Under the pieces are notes generated by a model, which was not told where the DNA came from, ran no database searches, and saw only the letters and a program-made list of their open reading frames with translations. Position numbers and translations under genes: made by a program. A DNA stretch of 64,000 bases from Bacteroidaceae bacterium. GTDB taxonomy: Bacteria > Bacteroidota > Bacteroidia > Bacteroidales > Bacteroidaceae. Location: NCBI GenBank assembly GCA_017520935.1, contig JAFXEF010000030.1:1-64000 (forward strand). Reading direction: 5' to 3'. The number at the start of each line of letters is the position of its first letter. Position 1 is the stretch's first letter. Positions 48,216-56,770 of the stretch are shown piece by piece.

Positions 48216-48439
48216 TAAGCCAGTAAATCCAAGGTTTTGGTCTATTTGTCTGCAAATTCATCTTTTTATCGCCAAACGGACCAAACAAACAAGAATAAAA
48301 GCGAATATTATTCGCATAAAAGCGAACAATAGAGGTAAATAATTCCATTTTTATTTGCAGTGAATGGAGAAAAAAGCGACATTTGTACCAGAATTGAGTT
48401 TAGGGTTTATGGTTGATAGTTTATGGTTCTCAGCTTTGG

Positions 48440-48516
48440 GTGTCATCTCGGAAACGGAGTGAGAGATTCTCGGACAAGCCGAGCGCAAGCATTCCTCGCA
48501 TTGCTCAGGATGACAC
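48440..48516. repeat. REP-like palindrome
   Basis: GTGTCATC (48440-48447) is the inverse of GATGACAC (48509-48516), with inner stem CTCGG/CCGAG. On the minus strand it reads as the 'TGTCATCCTGAGC' element seen in many Bacteroidetes. It is set between copies of GTTTATGGTTGA (48406 and 48536 regions). The rest of the 48216-48595 spacer is AT-rich without a gene. Confidence 0.65.
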
Positions 48517-48595
48517 GGAGTGTGCTTATTGAGAGTTTATGGTTGAGAGTTTAGGATACCTTGTCTTATACCATTTATTCAAATAATAAAAAGCT

Positions 48596-49477
48596 ATGGC
48601 AGAGAAAATACCTTATGTAAAGTGGCGCGAGCGCATCAACCAGATTGTGCCCGACGAGTACCGCATTGGCAATGATGTCTTCATCCTACCGCAGCACAAG
48701 CTGTTTCAACTTCCCGAGGGACACTTCAAAACCGACGTGACCACGGTCATCATCTATGAAAAGGGGTGGGTGCGCGTGAGTATCGACATGAGAGGATACA
48801 CGGTGCAGGCACCAAGCGTGGTGACCTTCCTGCCCGAAACTATATATAAGGTGTTGGAGTGCTCCGAAGATTTGGAGTACAAGATTGTCATCTACTCGAA
48901 GAACTTTACCGACAATCTCTTCCTCAACCTCGACCGTATGCACCCGTTGCGTTCGTCCATTCAAAACCATCCGGTACAGGAAGGTGGAGAGCACGTGTAT
49001 GTATACAACAAGTACCTGTCGATGCTCATCGACCTCACCAAGCGTAGCGGTTCGCCCTACAAATTGGAAGCAGCCAAGCACCTGACATTGGCCACCTTCT
49101 ATTCCTTCTCGCTGACCCGGCACAATGTAGCCACAGAGAAAGAAGCGCGCACAGGCCGTAAAGATGAGCTGTACAGCGCCTTCGTAGAACTCGTCCGTCG
49201 CTACTTCCGCACCTGCCACGACGTAGCCTTCTATGCCGATAAACTCTGCGTGACGGTGAAATACCTGTCGCAAGTAGTAAAGGAGAAATCGGGCACCCCA
49301 GCACTGGAGTTCATAGAGCAGTACGTCATCACCGAGTGTAAGGCTCTACTGCTCTCCACCAAGATGAGTATACAGCAGATTGCCGATGAACTCCATTTTC
49401 CCTCACAATCCGTCTTCGGCAAATACTTCAAACGTGTCACCGGCCTCTCGCCACGCGAGTATAGGAATAGGATATAA
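48596..49477 (+). CDS. AraC-family transcriptional regulator
   Basis: The 293-residue protein has an N-terminal sensing domain (about 1-180, with 'FKTDVTTVIIYEKGWVRVSID') and a C-terminal pair of helix-turn-helix motifs starting about residue 215: 'DVAFYADKLCVTVKYLSQVVKEKSG' and 'MSIQQIADELHFPSQSVFGKYFKRVTGLSPREYRNRI'. The end is the AraC/XylS signature. It is monocistronic and divergently oriented to the 11-mer genes, which lie about 520 bp away and are the nearest possible targets. Confidence 0.93.
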   Translation: MAEKIPYVKWRERINQIVPDEYRIGNDVFILPQHKLFQLPEGHFKTDVTTVIIYEKGWVRVSIDMRGYTVQAPSVVTFLPETIYKVLECSEDLEYKIVIYSKNFTDNLFLNLDRMHPLRSSIQNHPVQEGGEHVYVYNKYLSMLIDLTKRSGSPYKLEAAKHLTLATFYSFSLTRHNVATEKEARTGRKDELYSAFVELVRRYFRTCHDVAFYADKLCVTVKYLSQVVKEKSGTPALEFIEQYVITECKALLLSTKMSIQQIADELHFPSQSVFGKYFKRVTGLSPREYRNRI

Positions 49478-49497
49478 TACGTGTCTGTGTAACTTTC

Positions 49498-50052
49498 TCA
49501 TAACTTCCGTATCACCCGACAAGGATTGCCGACTGCCAAGGTATGGGGCGGAATATCCTTGTTCACCACACTGCCTGCACCGATGACTGCACCATCGCCG
49601 ATGGTCACTCCAGGAAGCACCGACACTCCCGCACCTATCCATACATCGTTGCCTATACGAATGGGGCGGGCGTATTCGAGCCCTTGGTTACGCTGAGCGA
49701 TGTCGAGCGGATGCCCTGCAGTGTAGAATCCGCAGCTGGGTGCTACAAACACATTGTTGCCAAAGGTCACACGCGCACCATCGAGAATCACACAGTTGAC
49801 ATTCATATAAAAATTCTCGCCCACCTCAATGTTGTAGCCATAGTCACAATAGAATGGTTGCTCGATGAGGAGTTCATTGCCCGTGCGACCCAATAGTTCA
49901 CGCAGCAATACATTTCGCTTACTCTTGCTTGATGGCGGCAACTGATTGTATCGGTAACACATCTCCTTGCATCGGTCACGTTCAGCAATCAACTCTGGAT
50001 CATAATTGGCATCGTAAAGCAGTCCGGCCTGCGCTTTCTCTTTTTCATTCAT
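49498..50052 (-). CDS. maa: Maltose/galactoside O-acetyltransferase-like enzyme
   Basis: The 184-residue hexapeptide-repeat enzyme acetylates a sugar using acetyl-CoA. The start '[26 protein letters not shown]' is the Mac domain and '[26 protein letters not shown]' the start of the left-handed beta-helix. The catalytic His lies in '[15 protein letters not shown]' and '[28 protein letters not shown]' is the acetyl-CoA site. The length is usual for Maa/LacA. Its stop is 20 bp from the AraC gene's stop (convergent). Confidence 0.93.
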   Translation of the reverse strand: MNEKEKAQAGLLYDANYDPELIAERDRCKEMCYRYNQLPPSSKSKRNVLLRELLGRTGNELLIEQPFYCDYGYNIEVGENFYMNVNCVILDGARVTFGNNVFVAPSCGFYTAGHPLDIAQRNQGLEYARPIRIGNDVWIGAGVSVLPGVTIGDGAVIGAGSVVNKDIPPHTLAVGNPCRVIRKL

Positions 50053-50124
50053 ATTGTCTTTTATTGTATTTTGTGCGAATCCACCGAAGAAAATAACACA
50101 ATTCCTCCCACATCAATTCAAGGG

Positions 50125-50850
50125 TCAATCCTTCAAGTAATAATCCACGCTGGTTACCACACGCACATTCTTCATATAAGGAGTATTGCTGTCGCGGTCA
50201 GTGATGGAGAACTGACCCTGCGTAGCACGCTTTATCTTGCCCAACTTGCTGTTGCTATCGGCGGCAAACTTCTCAGCAGTCTCGCGGGCGTTCTTGGTGG
50301 CCGTCTCTATCATTGACGGTTTGATGTCGTTGAGTTTGGTAAATGAATATACCGTCTGATACTCCCAGCTGGCAGCAGTGGCAATACCGCGCTGCAGCAA
50401 CTCTCCCTGGCGCGACTGCAGGGCGATAATTTCGTCAACTTTATCGGTGCATACCGTCACTACAGAGGTGACAATATAGGCATAGCGGTTCTGACTTCCG
50501 CTCCACTCAGTGCGCGTGTCAACGACCTTTGGTGCCGCTATCGTAATTTCCTCTTCGCTGATGCCGGCATCTTTCAAAAACTCGATGATTACGCCATTTT
50601 TCTCCTCTATCGTACGGTACAGTTGCTGCAGATTGTCGCCACCCTCCTTGTATGCAAAGGGGCATATCACCTTGTCGGCCTTCACCTCCCGCTCACAGAG
50701 TCCCTTGACAGACACCACGCGATCATCGGCACGAGAAGCACGAATAGCATTGCCCAACAACAATGCACCTACAACGAGACCTATCATCAGGCAACAGCCC
50801 AATCCTTCGTTGTCTACACTTATCTTACGTTCTTTTTTCAGTTCTTCCAT
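50125..50850 (-). CDS. SIMPL-domain (DUF541) periplasmic protein
   Basis: The 241-residue protein has one N-terminal membrane helix (about 14-38, 'GLGCCLMIGLVVGALLLGNAI'), then the SIMPL domain with 'VVSVKGLCEREVKADKVI' and 'VTSVVTVCTDKVDEIIAL'. The rest lies in the periplasm. SIMPL proteins are poorly understood; several are linked to oxidative stress or signalling. A TACATTTG -7 box on the minus strand is at 50883-50876. It is a single gene. Confidence 0.87.
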   Translation of the reverse strand: MEELKKERKISVDNEGLGCCLMIGLVVGALLLGNAIRASRADDRVVSVKGLCEREVKADKVICPFAYKEGGDNLQQLYRTIEEKNGVIIEFLKDAGISEEEITIAAPKVVDTRTEWSGSQNRYAYIVTSVVTVCTDKVDEIIALQSRQGELLQRGIATAASWEYQTVYSFTKLNDIKPSMIETATKNARETAEKFAADSNSKLGKIKRATQGQFSITDRDSNTPYMKNVRVVTSVDYYLKD

Positions 50851-50964
50851 AACTTTACTTTTTTATATTAGCACGCAAATGTAACAAATAATCTTTGTAG
50901 TTGGCATCATATGTAGTAACAAAAAATCATAGAAAAACATTCAGAGTCCAGCGCGTGATGTGTA

Positions 50965-51110
50965 TTAAGGACTATTTAATGTCCGATCATGTTTTATAGT
51001 CTGTTCAAGCGTTTGACTTATCAATTCCAGTTGTCGGTACTCGCCATTCAGGTAGTCTAAAATTTGCCGTTCCGCTTCTAAGTGGAGTAGGGGCACCGTT
51101 TTTATAGCAA
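50965..51110 (-). pseudogene. HsdS-like tail behind fic
   Basis: Directly after the fic stop codon the same frame continues 'IAIKTVPLLHLEAERQILDY', 'LNGEYRQLELISQTLEQTIK', 'HDRTLNSP' and TAA. The pattern 'P.L..E.Q..I..YL......' resembles the conserved helix of a type I restriction specificity subunit. It shows that fic once stood in or beside a type I restriction locus. Confidence 0.5.
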
Positions 51111-51111
51111 T

Positions 51112-51993
51112 TCAGTAGCGTATCTTAAAATAAGCTAATAGTTCTTTATAGTGGTCCTGTGCTGTCAGGCAAGTGTCCATGAGATAACCTTTGATATGAG
51201 GCCAATGTTGCAGACCACGATAGTAAAACATCTTTAGGTCATCAGTAATAATGAACGGCACATGCCCACAGGCTAAACACTCTTTGAACATAATGAGTCG
51301 CCCTACACGTCCATTTCCGTCTTGGAATGGGTGTATACGCTCAAATCGATGGTGCAGGTCAAGGATATCTTCCAATGTCTTCTCGTGCTTGGCATTGTAC
51401 TCCTTCAATAACGCTTGCATCTCACGATGTACCTCTTCGGGAGGTGTCGTCTCGTTTCCTCCCACCTCATTGGGCAAACACTTGTATTCACCCACGGCAA
51501 ACCACTCGTGACGGCTGTCTGATGTGCCACTCTTCAGCACTCGATGAAGCTCCTTGATGAAAGCTTCAGTGAGACGTTCTTCAGCGTGGTCGATGATGAT
51601 ATCAATACAACGAAAATGGTTGCTCGTCTCAATAATATCATCCACGTTGACACTCTCCGTCGTAATGCCTATCGTATTGGTCTCAAAGATATAGCGTGTT
51701 TGGTCATGGGTGAGACGACTTCCCTCGATATGGTTCGAATTGTAGGTGAGGTCTATCTGTGTACGGTGATATATCGACCCAGCCAAGCTCACCAGCTTCT
51801 GTTCGCGCAATACATTGAGCAAAGGTAGCTTGTTTCTCCTCCCTCTCTTAGGAAGTGCAGCGTCAACGGGGATGTTCCATGTCTTTCCTGTAAGAAAAGC
51901 ACCCTCGATTTTGCCTATGGCACAATAGTTACGCACCGTACGCTCTGAGATACCATGCTGCTGAGCAAAGGCTGACACTGAAAGGTATTCCAT
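51112..51993 (-). CDS. Fic-domain AMPylase with N-terminal HTH
   Basis: The 293-residue protein has an excisionase/MerR-like helix-turn-helix at the start ('SVSAFAQQHGISERTVRNYC'), the inhibitory motif SxxxEG ('SNHIEG', residues 86-91) and the Fic active site 'HHRFERIHPFQDGNGRVGRL' (HPFxDGNGRxxR) near residue 225. It should transfer AMP to a hydroxyl group of a target protein and be held inactive by its own SxxxEG helix. The start at 51993 (MEYLSVSAF) lies behind a promoter that is covered by a 38-bp palindrome. This, with the HTH, suggests autoregulation. An HsdS-like remnant follows. Confidence 0.92.
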   Translation of the reverse strand: MEYLSVSAFAQQHGISERTVRNYCAIGKIEGAFLTGKTWNIPVDAALPKRGRRNKLPLLNVLREQKLVSLAGSIYHRTQIDLTYNSNHIEGSRLTHDQTRYIFETNTIGITTESVNVDDIIETSNHFRCIDIIIDHAEERLTEAFIKELHRVLKSGTSDSRHEWFAVGEYKCLPNEVGGNETTPPEEVHREMQALLKEYNAKHEKTLEDILDLHHRFERIHPFQDGNGRVGRLIMFKECLACGHVPFIITDDLKMFYYRGLQHWPHIKGYLMDTCLTAQDHYKELLAYFKIRY

Positions 51994-52005
51994 AATTGTT
52001 ATTCT

Positions 52006-52077
52006 TATCGGCAAGTTTCTATTGATATAACGCCACAAAGGTAGCATTTCTTGCCGATATCGGCAAGAAATGCTACC
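52006..52077 (-). promoter_or_regulatory. fic promoter covered by a 38-bp perfect palindrome
   Basis: TACCTTTG (52043-52036, minus strand) with CTTG at 52067-52064 gives a promoter with a 20-base spacer. Bases 52040-52077 are a perfect palindrome centred on GCCGATATCGGC. A half-site TATCGGCAAGTTT recurs at 52006-52018 between the start of transcription and the ATG. Confidence 0.75.
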
Positions 52078-52107
52078 TGTATTTCACCTTATTGAAGATT
52101 TTTTCAT

Positions 52108-52773
52108 TTATAACTCTAAGTTTTTCCACGTTAACCCAGGGTCAATCTCGATAGATGTTCCCAACGTCTTGCCCACCTGACGAAGATAATGGTGCATAGA
52201 GTCGAGTCCTACGGAGAGACGGAGCGAGTCCAATGCATCGACATCTTCAATGGGATAAACGAAGGTAAACACTTCACCGTCGCGCTGCTTGTATCCTGTC
52301 TGCGTGCCATAGCGTTGAGGACGTTGGCGGCGTACATACACACGATCCGATAGGGTAGCGTAATCGGCCAAACTGATAATGCCACGCATCGCCTGCTGCT
52401 CTATCAATGGCAGGTACCGCTCCTGATACTCCACATCACCGTGGTCGATGATGAGCCAGATGGTATGGTTCGACTGTTCGCTCAATCCTTCGGGCCAACC
52501 ATTCTGCAAGAGCGAATCTACAACCACTCTATTGAGGCTGTCCGTGCGCTCCTCCTCTTCAACAAGCATCACGATGGAATCGACCAATTCCAGTCGTTGC
52601 TCGGCAATGAAAGCTCGCTGCACCCTCATCAGTTCGTGCCGTATCTGCTGGTCTCGATTATGCAATTCACAAAGCAAAGAATCGGTTTGAGCAGCCGATG
52701 AACACGTGTTTTCTTTATAGGTGCAGGCGAATAATGTAACGAATAGGACAAGTATATATAATGCTCTCTTCAT
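52108..52773 (-). CDS. DUF6624-like lipoprotein
   Basis: The 221-residue lipoprotein has lipobox LFACTYKE. The mature part matches a family I take to be DUF6624: 'LIIDHGDVEYQERYLPLIEQ' (Asp-His near an acid-rich patch), 'ADYATLSDRVYVRRQRPQRYGTQTGY'. The 'Q.YGTQ' ending is a hallmark. The function is unknown. The start is the ATG at 52773 (MKRALYIL). It is 19 bp behind another lipoprotein gene on the same strand and probably cotranscribed with it. Confidence 0.72.
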   Translation of the reverse strand: MKRALYILVLFVTLFACTYKENTCSSAAQTDSLLCELHNRDQQIRHELMRVQRAFIAEQRLELVDSIVMLVEEEERTDSLNRVVVDSLLQNGWPEGLSEQSNHTIWLIIDHGDVEYQERYLPLIEQQAMRGIISLADYATLSDRVYVRRQRPQRYGTQTGYKQRDGEVFTFVYPIEDVDALDSLRLSVGLDSMHHYLRQVGKTLGTSIEIDPGLTWKNLEL

Positions 52774-52792
52774 TTCTTCAATCCCCATTTAT

Positions 52793-53404
52793 TTACACAC
52801 AGATGTCATCATATCGAACATAGGTGATTGTGTCGTTCTTGTATTCGATAACAAAGAAGGGGGGACAATCGCAATAGGGAAATACACGATGATGGAGGCG
52901 TGTAGTATCATTACGCTGTTTCCTTTCAAACTCCTGAACATACTTATGATGGGAAAGGTTGAGATCATTGATATTGTCACCCACTTTTATTTCCAGACTA
53001 TCTCTAATGTGCAAGGTGTAATAACCTTTCGTCATGATGACGGAACATACCCACTTCTCATTAGGACCATTAAAGTTCCCGTACTCTAAATCTATTCGAA
53101 TGCCTTTATCATCATACCAATATGCCGCTCCGCCATAACAACATGAATCTGGATCTTCTAAGAAATGAGTGCATTCTCCATACACTGAATCTAATTGTTC
53201 TTTGGAGTATTCGTAGCTAAAATAGATAACATCGCTATTGGTTTCATGATTATAAATATAGGTACTGGACAATGCTCCACCTTCTACATACTTTCCTTTC
53301 ACCGTAGCAGTAGGAGGTTGCTTGATATTATTGTTCTCACTTTTCTTTGTGTTTGTGCATCCAATAGCCAAGCATATAAGTAAAATTGGAAACAATTTTT
53401 TCAT
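52793..53404 (-). CDS. Lipoprotein of unknown function
   Basis: The 203-residue protein has lipobox AIGCTNTK after MKKLFPILLICL. The mature part has 'PDSCCYGGAAYWYDDKGIRID', a two-cysteine turn, and ends 'VFPYCDCPPFFVIEYKNDTI'. I recognise no family. Codon use is AT-rich like the neighbours on this stretch. It lies directly upstream of the DUF6624-like lipoprotein gene and downstream of apt, all on the minus strand, which may form one transcript. Confidence 0.65.
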   Translation of the reverse strand: MKKLFPILLICLAIGCTNTKKSENNNIKQPPTATVKGKYVEGGALSSTYIYNHETNSDVIYFSYEYSKEQLDSVYGECTHFLEDPDSCCYGGAAYWYDDKGIRIDLEYGNFNGPNEKWVCSVIMTKGYYTLHIRDSLEIKVGDNINDLNLSHHKYVQEFERKQRNDTTRLHHRVFPYCDCPPFFVIEYKNDTITYVRYDDICV

Positions 53405-53432
53405 CGTTATAATTGTAATAAATTTTTATAGA

Positions 53433-53966
53433 CTACTCTCCCTCCAGACAAAGCAGCGATGTAACATCCACATCTTTTGGGAAAATTTCGCGGCCTTTAA
53501 GGTCGATAAGTTCGATGATAAAGTTCACGTAAGTAGCTTTGGGCGCAAACTTCTGCACAAGGTTGTATGCGGCAAGCATGGTGCCTCCTGTGGCTAAAAG
53601 ATCATCGTGAATGAGCACCACATCGTTCTGAGAAATGGCATCTTTGTGAATCTCTATTGTGTCTACGCCGTACTCTTTTTGGTAACTTTCTTGAATTGTT
53701 TCGGCAGGAAGTTTTCCAGGTTTGCGCACCGGAACGAAGCCTGCACCCAAACGAATTGCCAAACTTGCACCAAGAATAAAACCGCGCGATTCAATTCCTA
53801 CCACTTTTGTGATACCTTTGTCCTTGTACATTTCACAAAGTGTATCCTCAAGTTCCTTCAAACATTCGGCATTCTTGAACAGAGTTGTCACGTCACGGAA
53901 AAGAATTCCAGGAATAGGAAAGTCGGGAATACTGCGAAGATTCGCCAATAAGAGTTCTTTGTTCAT
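53433..53966 (-). CDS. apt: Adenine phosphoribosyltransferase
   Basis: APT converts adenine and PRPP to AMP (purine salvage). The 177-residue protein has the start 'LRSIPDFPIPGILFRDVTTLF', 'IESRGFILGASLAIRLGAGFVPVRKPGKLP' and the PRPP-binding motif 'DVVLIHDDLLATGGTMLAAYNLV'. The length is typical. In other Bacteroidales it commonly stands next to mnmG, as here, with only the DUF559 insertion between them. Confidence 0.97.
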   Translation of the reverse strand: MNKELLLANLRSIPDFPIPGILFRDVTTLFKNAECLKELEDTLCEMYKDKGITKVVGIESRGFILGASLAIRLGAGFVPVRKPGKLPAETIQESYQKEYGVDTIEIHKDAISQNDVVLIHDDLLATGGTMLAAYNLVQKFAPKATYVNFIIELIDLKGREIFPKDVDVTSLLCLEGE

Positions 53967-54025
53967 AATTAATTTTATTAGTTATTAATGTTGTATCATG
54001 TTTCATTTGATGTTTTCGTCTCACA

Positions 54026-54072
54026 AACTCCCCCTCTGTTTATAGAGGGGGTGCCCGAAGGGCGGGGGCGTT
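54026..54072. repeat. Palindromic repeat, inverted copy L1
   Basis: Hairpin CCCCCTCT-GTTTAT-AGAGGGGG (54030-54051) and a second GCCC-GAA-GGGC (54053-54063). It is the reverse orientation of L2 and R. Confidence 0.8.
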
Positions 54073-54097
54073 ACAAGCGAAGCGCGTAGGCAAACAT

Positions 54098-54577
54098 CTA
54101 TATGTTGGGCGTACTCCGCACTTCGTTTGGAACGCCCTCCGCTTCGCTCGTCCCTCTATAAACAGAGGGACAGCTTATAGGATGTTTTCGTTCTTTTAAT
54201 ATCTCTCTCGTCACCTCACGAATATACTCAACAATACTCTCATTATGCCTAAACACATCAACATTTTCAAACCGAATGGTACGTATTCCATATACACTCA
54301 ACAACCACTCTTCGCGCTGCATATCGTAAGCACTTCCTTCCGGAGTATAATGAGGCTCACCATCAAGTTCTATGCAGAGTTTTAGCTGTGGGGCATAGAA
54401 GTCGAGTATGTAAGCACCTATGCTAAACTGTCGCCTCCACTGCACTCCTTCTACCTGTTTTGCACGTAAACATCTCCAAAGAACAGCTTCTGCTGCCGTT
54501 CCATTGCTTCGCAAATCACGACGAAGAGCACGGCGATTGTAGCGATTGATACTGAACTTGGATTTTTCGTGTGGCAT
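54098..54577 (-). CDS. DUF559 (VSR-like) endonuclease
   Basis: The 159-residue protein has 'FSINRYNRRALRRDLRSNGTAAEAVLWRCLRAKQVEGVQWRRQFSIGAYILDFYAPQLKLCIELDGEPHYT' (read in segments: 'TAAEAVLWRCLRAKQ', 'FSIGAYILDFYAP', 'LKLCIELDGEPHY'), the DUF559 fold related to very-short-patch repair endonucleases, with the D...ELDGE metal-binding residues. The real protein probably ends near 'VTREILKERKH'; the last 25 residues are translated from a palindromic repeat. Repeat copy L2 spans the stop side and R lies just upstream of the ATG at 54577, so the gene is bracketed. Confidence 0.82.
   Translation of the reverse strand: MPHEKSKFSINRYNRRALRRDLRSNGTAAEAVLWRCLRAKQVEGVQWRRQFSIGAYILDFYAPQLKLCIELDGEPHYTPEGSAYDMQREEWLLSVYGIRTIRFENVDVFRHNESIVEYIREVTREILKERKHPISCPSVYRGTSEAEGVPNEVRSTPNI
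54114..54172. repeat. Palindromic repeat, copy L2
   Basis: Starts with the 24 bp shared with R (54114-54137), ends with hairpin TCCCTCT-ATAAAC-AGAGGGA (54151-54170). It is inside the DUF559 reading frame. Confidence 0.85.
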
Positions 54578-54596
54578 ATTGATATATTCTTTTATT

Positions 54597-54672
54597 CTCC
54601 GCACTTCGTTTGGAACGCCCCCGCCCCTCCGGGGCACCCCCTCTATAAACAGAGGGGGAGTTGGCATAACGC
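54597..54672. repeat. Palindromic repeat, copy R
   Basis: Bases 54597-54620 equal 54114-54137. GCCCC-TCC-GGGGC (54623-54635) and CCCCCTCT-ATAAAC-AGAGGGGG (54637-54658) follow. Confidence 0.85.
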
Positions 54673-54714
54673 AAACGTTTTTCATAGGCTTTCTTTTCTC
54701 TTAATCCAATCAAA

Positions 54715-54730
54715 TGTTTCACGTGGAACA
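54715..54730. other. parS-like site
   Basis: The minus strand is TGTTCCACGTGAAACA, which fits the ParB/Spo0J consensus TGTTnCACGTGAAACA at all positions. It lies directly behind mnmG, which in many bacteria is close to the origin. Confidence 0.75.
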
Positions 54731-56602
54731 TTATCGACCTAAAAGCACCAAGAGTACATTGATATCGCTGGGCGAAACGCCGGGGATACGACTGGCCTGG
54801 GCGAGTGTTTCGGGGTCTATTCTGGTCAGCTTTTGGCGTGCTTCAGTAGAGAGTGATTGCAGTTCGTTATAGTCGAATCGGCCACGAATCTTGATACTTT
54901 CGAGGCGTTGCATCTTGTCGGCAATCATCTTCTCACGCTCGATGTAGCCCTGATACTTTATCTTGATTTCGGCAGCCTCCACAATCTCCTCCTTGCGCTC
55001 GGCTATATCGCCAATCAGCGCACCGAGCGGACGAATCACTTCGCTCATGTTGGCAAGCGTGATTTGCGGGCGTCCGATAAGATCGATGAGCTTGCAACCG
55101 TGAGCGAGTGGGGTAGTGCCGAGGCTCTCCAAGGTGCCATTGATGAGTGCGGGCTTGATGGAAAAAGCTTTGGTAAGTGCGATGATTTCGTCAATCTTCT
55201 CACGCTTGCGGCACAGGTGATAGTAGCGCTCCTGCGAAGCGAGGCCGAGACGATAGGAGCGTTCGGTAAGGCGCATATCGGCATCGTCCTGACGGAGCAA
55301 GATGCGGTATTCGGCACGTGAGGTAAACATACGATAAGGCTCATCTACTCCTTTCGTTACCAAATCATCAATGAGTACGCCAATGTAGGCTTCATCGCGG
55401 CCGAGCGTGAAGGGTTCGCCGCCATGGCAAGAGATGTGCGCATTGATACCCGCCACGAGACCTTGCCCCGCTGCCTCCTCATAGCCAGTGGTACCGTTGA
55501 CCTGTCCGGCAAGGAAAAGACCTTTAACGAGCTTCGACTCCAACGTATGCCGTAGCTGTGTGGGGTCGAAATAATCATATTCGATTGCATAACCTGGACG
55601 ATAAACGGCAATATCGCGGAAGGCAGGAACCTGTCGCAGAGCCTCGAGCTGTATCTCCATCGGAAGCGATGAAGAGAAGCCATTCAAGTAAAGTTCGTTG
55701 GTCGTTTCACCCTCGGGTTCGAGGAAGAGCTGATGCTGCTCTTTGTCGGGGAAGGTGACGATCTTGGTTTCTATACTGGGGCAGTAGCGTGGACCGATAC
55801 TCTGGATTTGTCCGTTGTAAAGGGGCGATTCGGGCAATCCTTCACGCAATATACGATGCACCTCGGGATTGGTGTAGCAAGTCCAACAGCAGAGCTGTTT
55901 CAATTTGCGCGGTTCACTCATATAGGAGAAACTGTGGAAATCGTTCTCGCCATCTTGAATCTCCATTTCATCGAGGTGTACGCTACGTTTGTCAATGCGT
56001 ACGGGAGTCCCCGTCTTCATGCGCCCCACGGTGATTCCGTGTCGAGCGATAGATTCGGTTAAATTATACGATGCAGGCTCGGCCATGCGTCCACCAGGCA
56101 ACTGCACACGTCCCACATGAAGGAGACCATTGAGGAAGGTACCCGCAGTGACGATGACACACCTGGCATGGAAGACGACACCCCACACGGTGCGAACACC
56201 GGTGACTTCGCCATTTTCTACAAGCAGTTCGTCCACCGTGTCTTGCCAGATACGTAAGTTAGGGATGTTGTCAAGCACTTCGCGCCAAGCCCAGATAAAC
56301 TTCTCGCGGTCGCACTGTGCACGCGGACTCCACATGGCAGGACCTTTTGAGCGGTTGAGCATGCGGAACTGAATTGCCGTACGGTCGGTCACAATACCTG
56401 TATACCCACCAAGCGCATCTATCTCGCGTACTATCTGCCCCTTGGCAATGCCACCAATGGCAGGATTGCAACTCATCTGCCCAATTTTATTCATATCCAT
56501 CGTGATAAGGCACGTCTTCGAACCCATATTGGCTGAAGCTGCTGCTGCCTCACATCCCGCGTGGCCTGCACCTATCACAATGACATCGTAGAAAAATTCC
56601 AT
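54731..56602 (-). CDS. mnmG: tRNA uridine-5-carboxymethylaminomethyl modification enzyme MnmG
   Basis: MnmG (GidA) with MnmE makes cmnm5U34 in tRNAs, using FAD, tetrahydrofolate and NADH. The 623-residue protein has the FAD-binding GxGxxG 'IVIGAGHAGCEAAAASANMG', 'CNPAIGGIAKGQIVREIDALGG' and the signature 'LFLAGQVNGTTGYEEAAGQGLVAGINA'. The C-terminal helical domain ends at 'INVLLVLLGR'. The length is normal. A TAACTTTG -7 box on the minus strand is at 56634-56627. The stop codon is adjacent to the parS-like site. Confidence 0.97.
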   Translation of the reverse strand: MEFFYDVIVIGAGHAGCEAAAASANMGSKTCLITMDMNKIGQMSCNPAIGGIAKGQIVREIDALGGYTGIVTDRTAIQFRMLNRSKGPAMWSPRAQCDREKFIWAWREVLDNIPNLRIWQDTVDELLVENGEVTGVRTVWGVVFHARCVIVTAGTFLNGLLHVGRVQLPGGRMAEPASYNLTESIARHGITVGRMKTGTPVRIDKRSVHLDEMEIQDGENDFHSFSYMSEPRKLKQLCCWTCYTNPEVHRILREGLPESPLYNGQIQSIGPRYCPSIETKIVTFPDKEQHQLFLEPEGETTNELYLNGFSSSLPMEIQLEALRQVPAFRDIAVYRPGYAIEYDYFDPTQLRHTLESKLVKGLFLAGQVNGTTGYEEAAGQGLVAGINAHISCHGGEPFTLGRDEAYIGVLIDDLVTKGVDEPYRMFTSRAEYRILLRQDDADMRLTERSYRLGLASQERYYHLCRKREKIDEIIALTKAFSIKPALINGTLESLGTTPLAHGCKLIDLIGRPQITLANMSEVIRPLGALIGDIAERKEEIVEAAEIKIKYQGYIEREKMIADKMQRLESIKIRGRFDYNELQSLSTEARQKLTRIDPETLAQASRIPGVSPSDINVLLVLLGR

Positions 56603-56770
56603 TATACCTATTTATATATTACCTGACAAAGTTAGTGTAAAAAAACGAGGGAACGAAGATAATGAGAATAATTATAGGTAACAATATTGGCGAGATGTTT
56701 TAAACAGCATCTGCCTCATTACGGGTTACCTGCATACCGTAATTGTCTACTTGAATACCTCGATATATTT

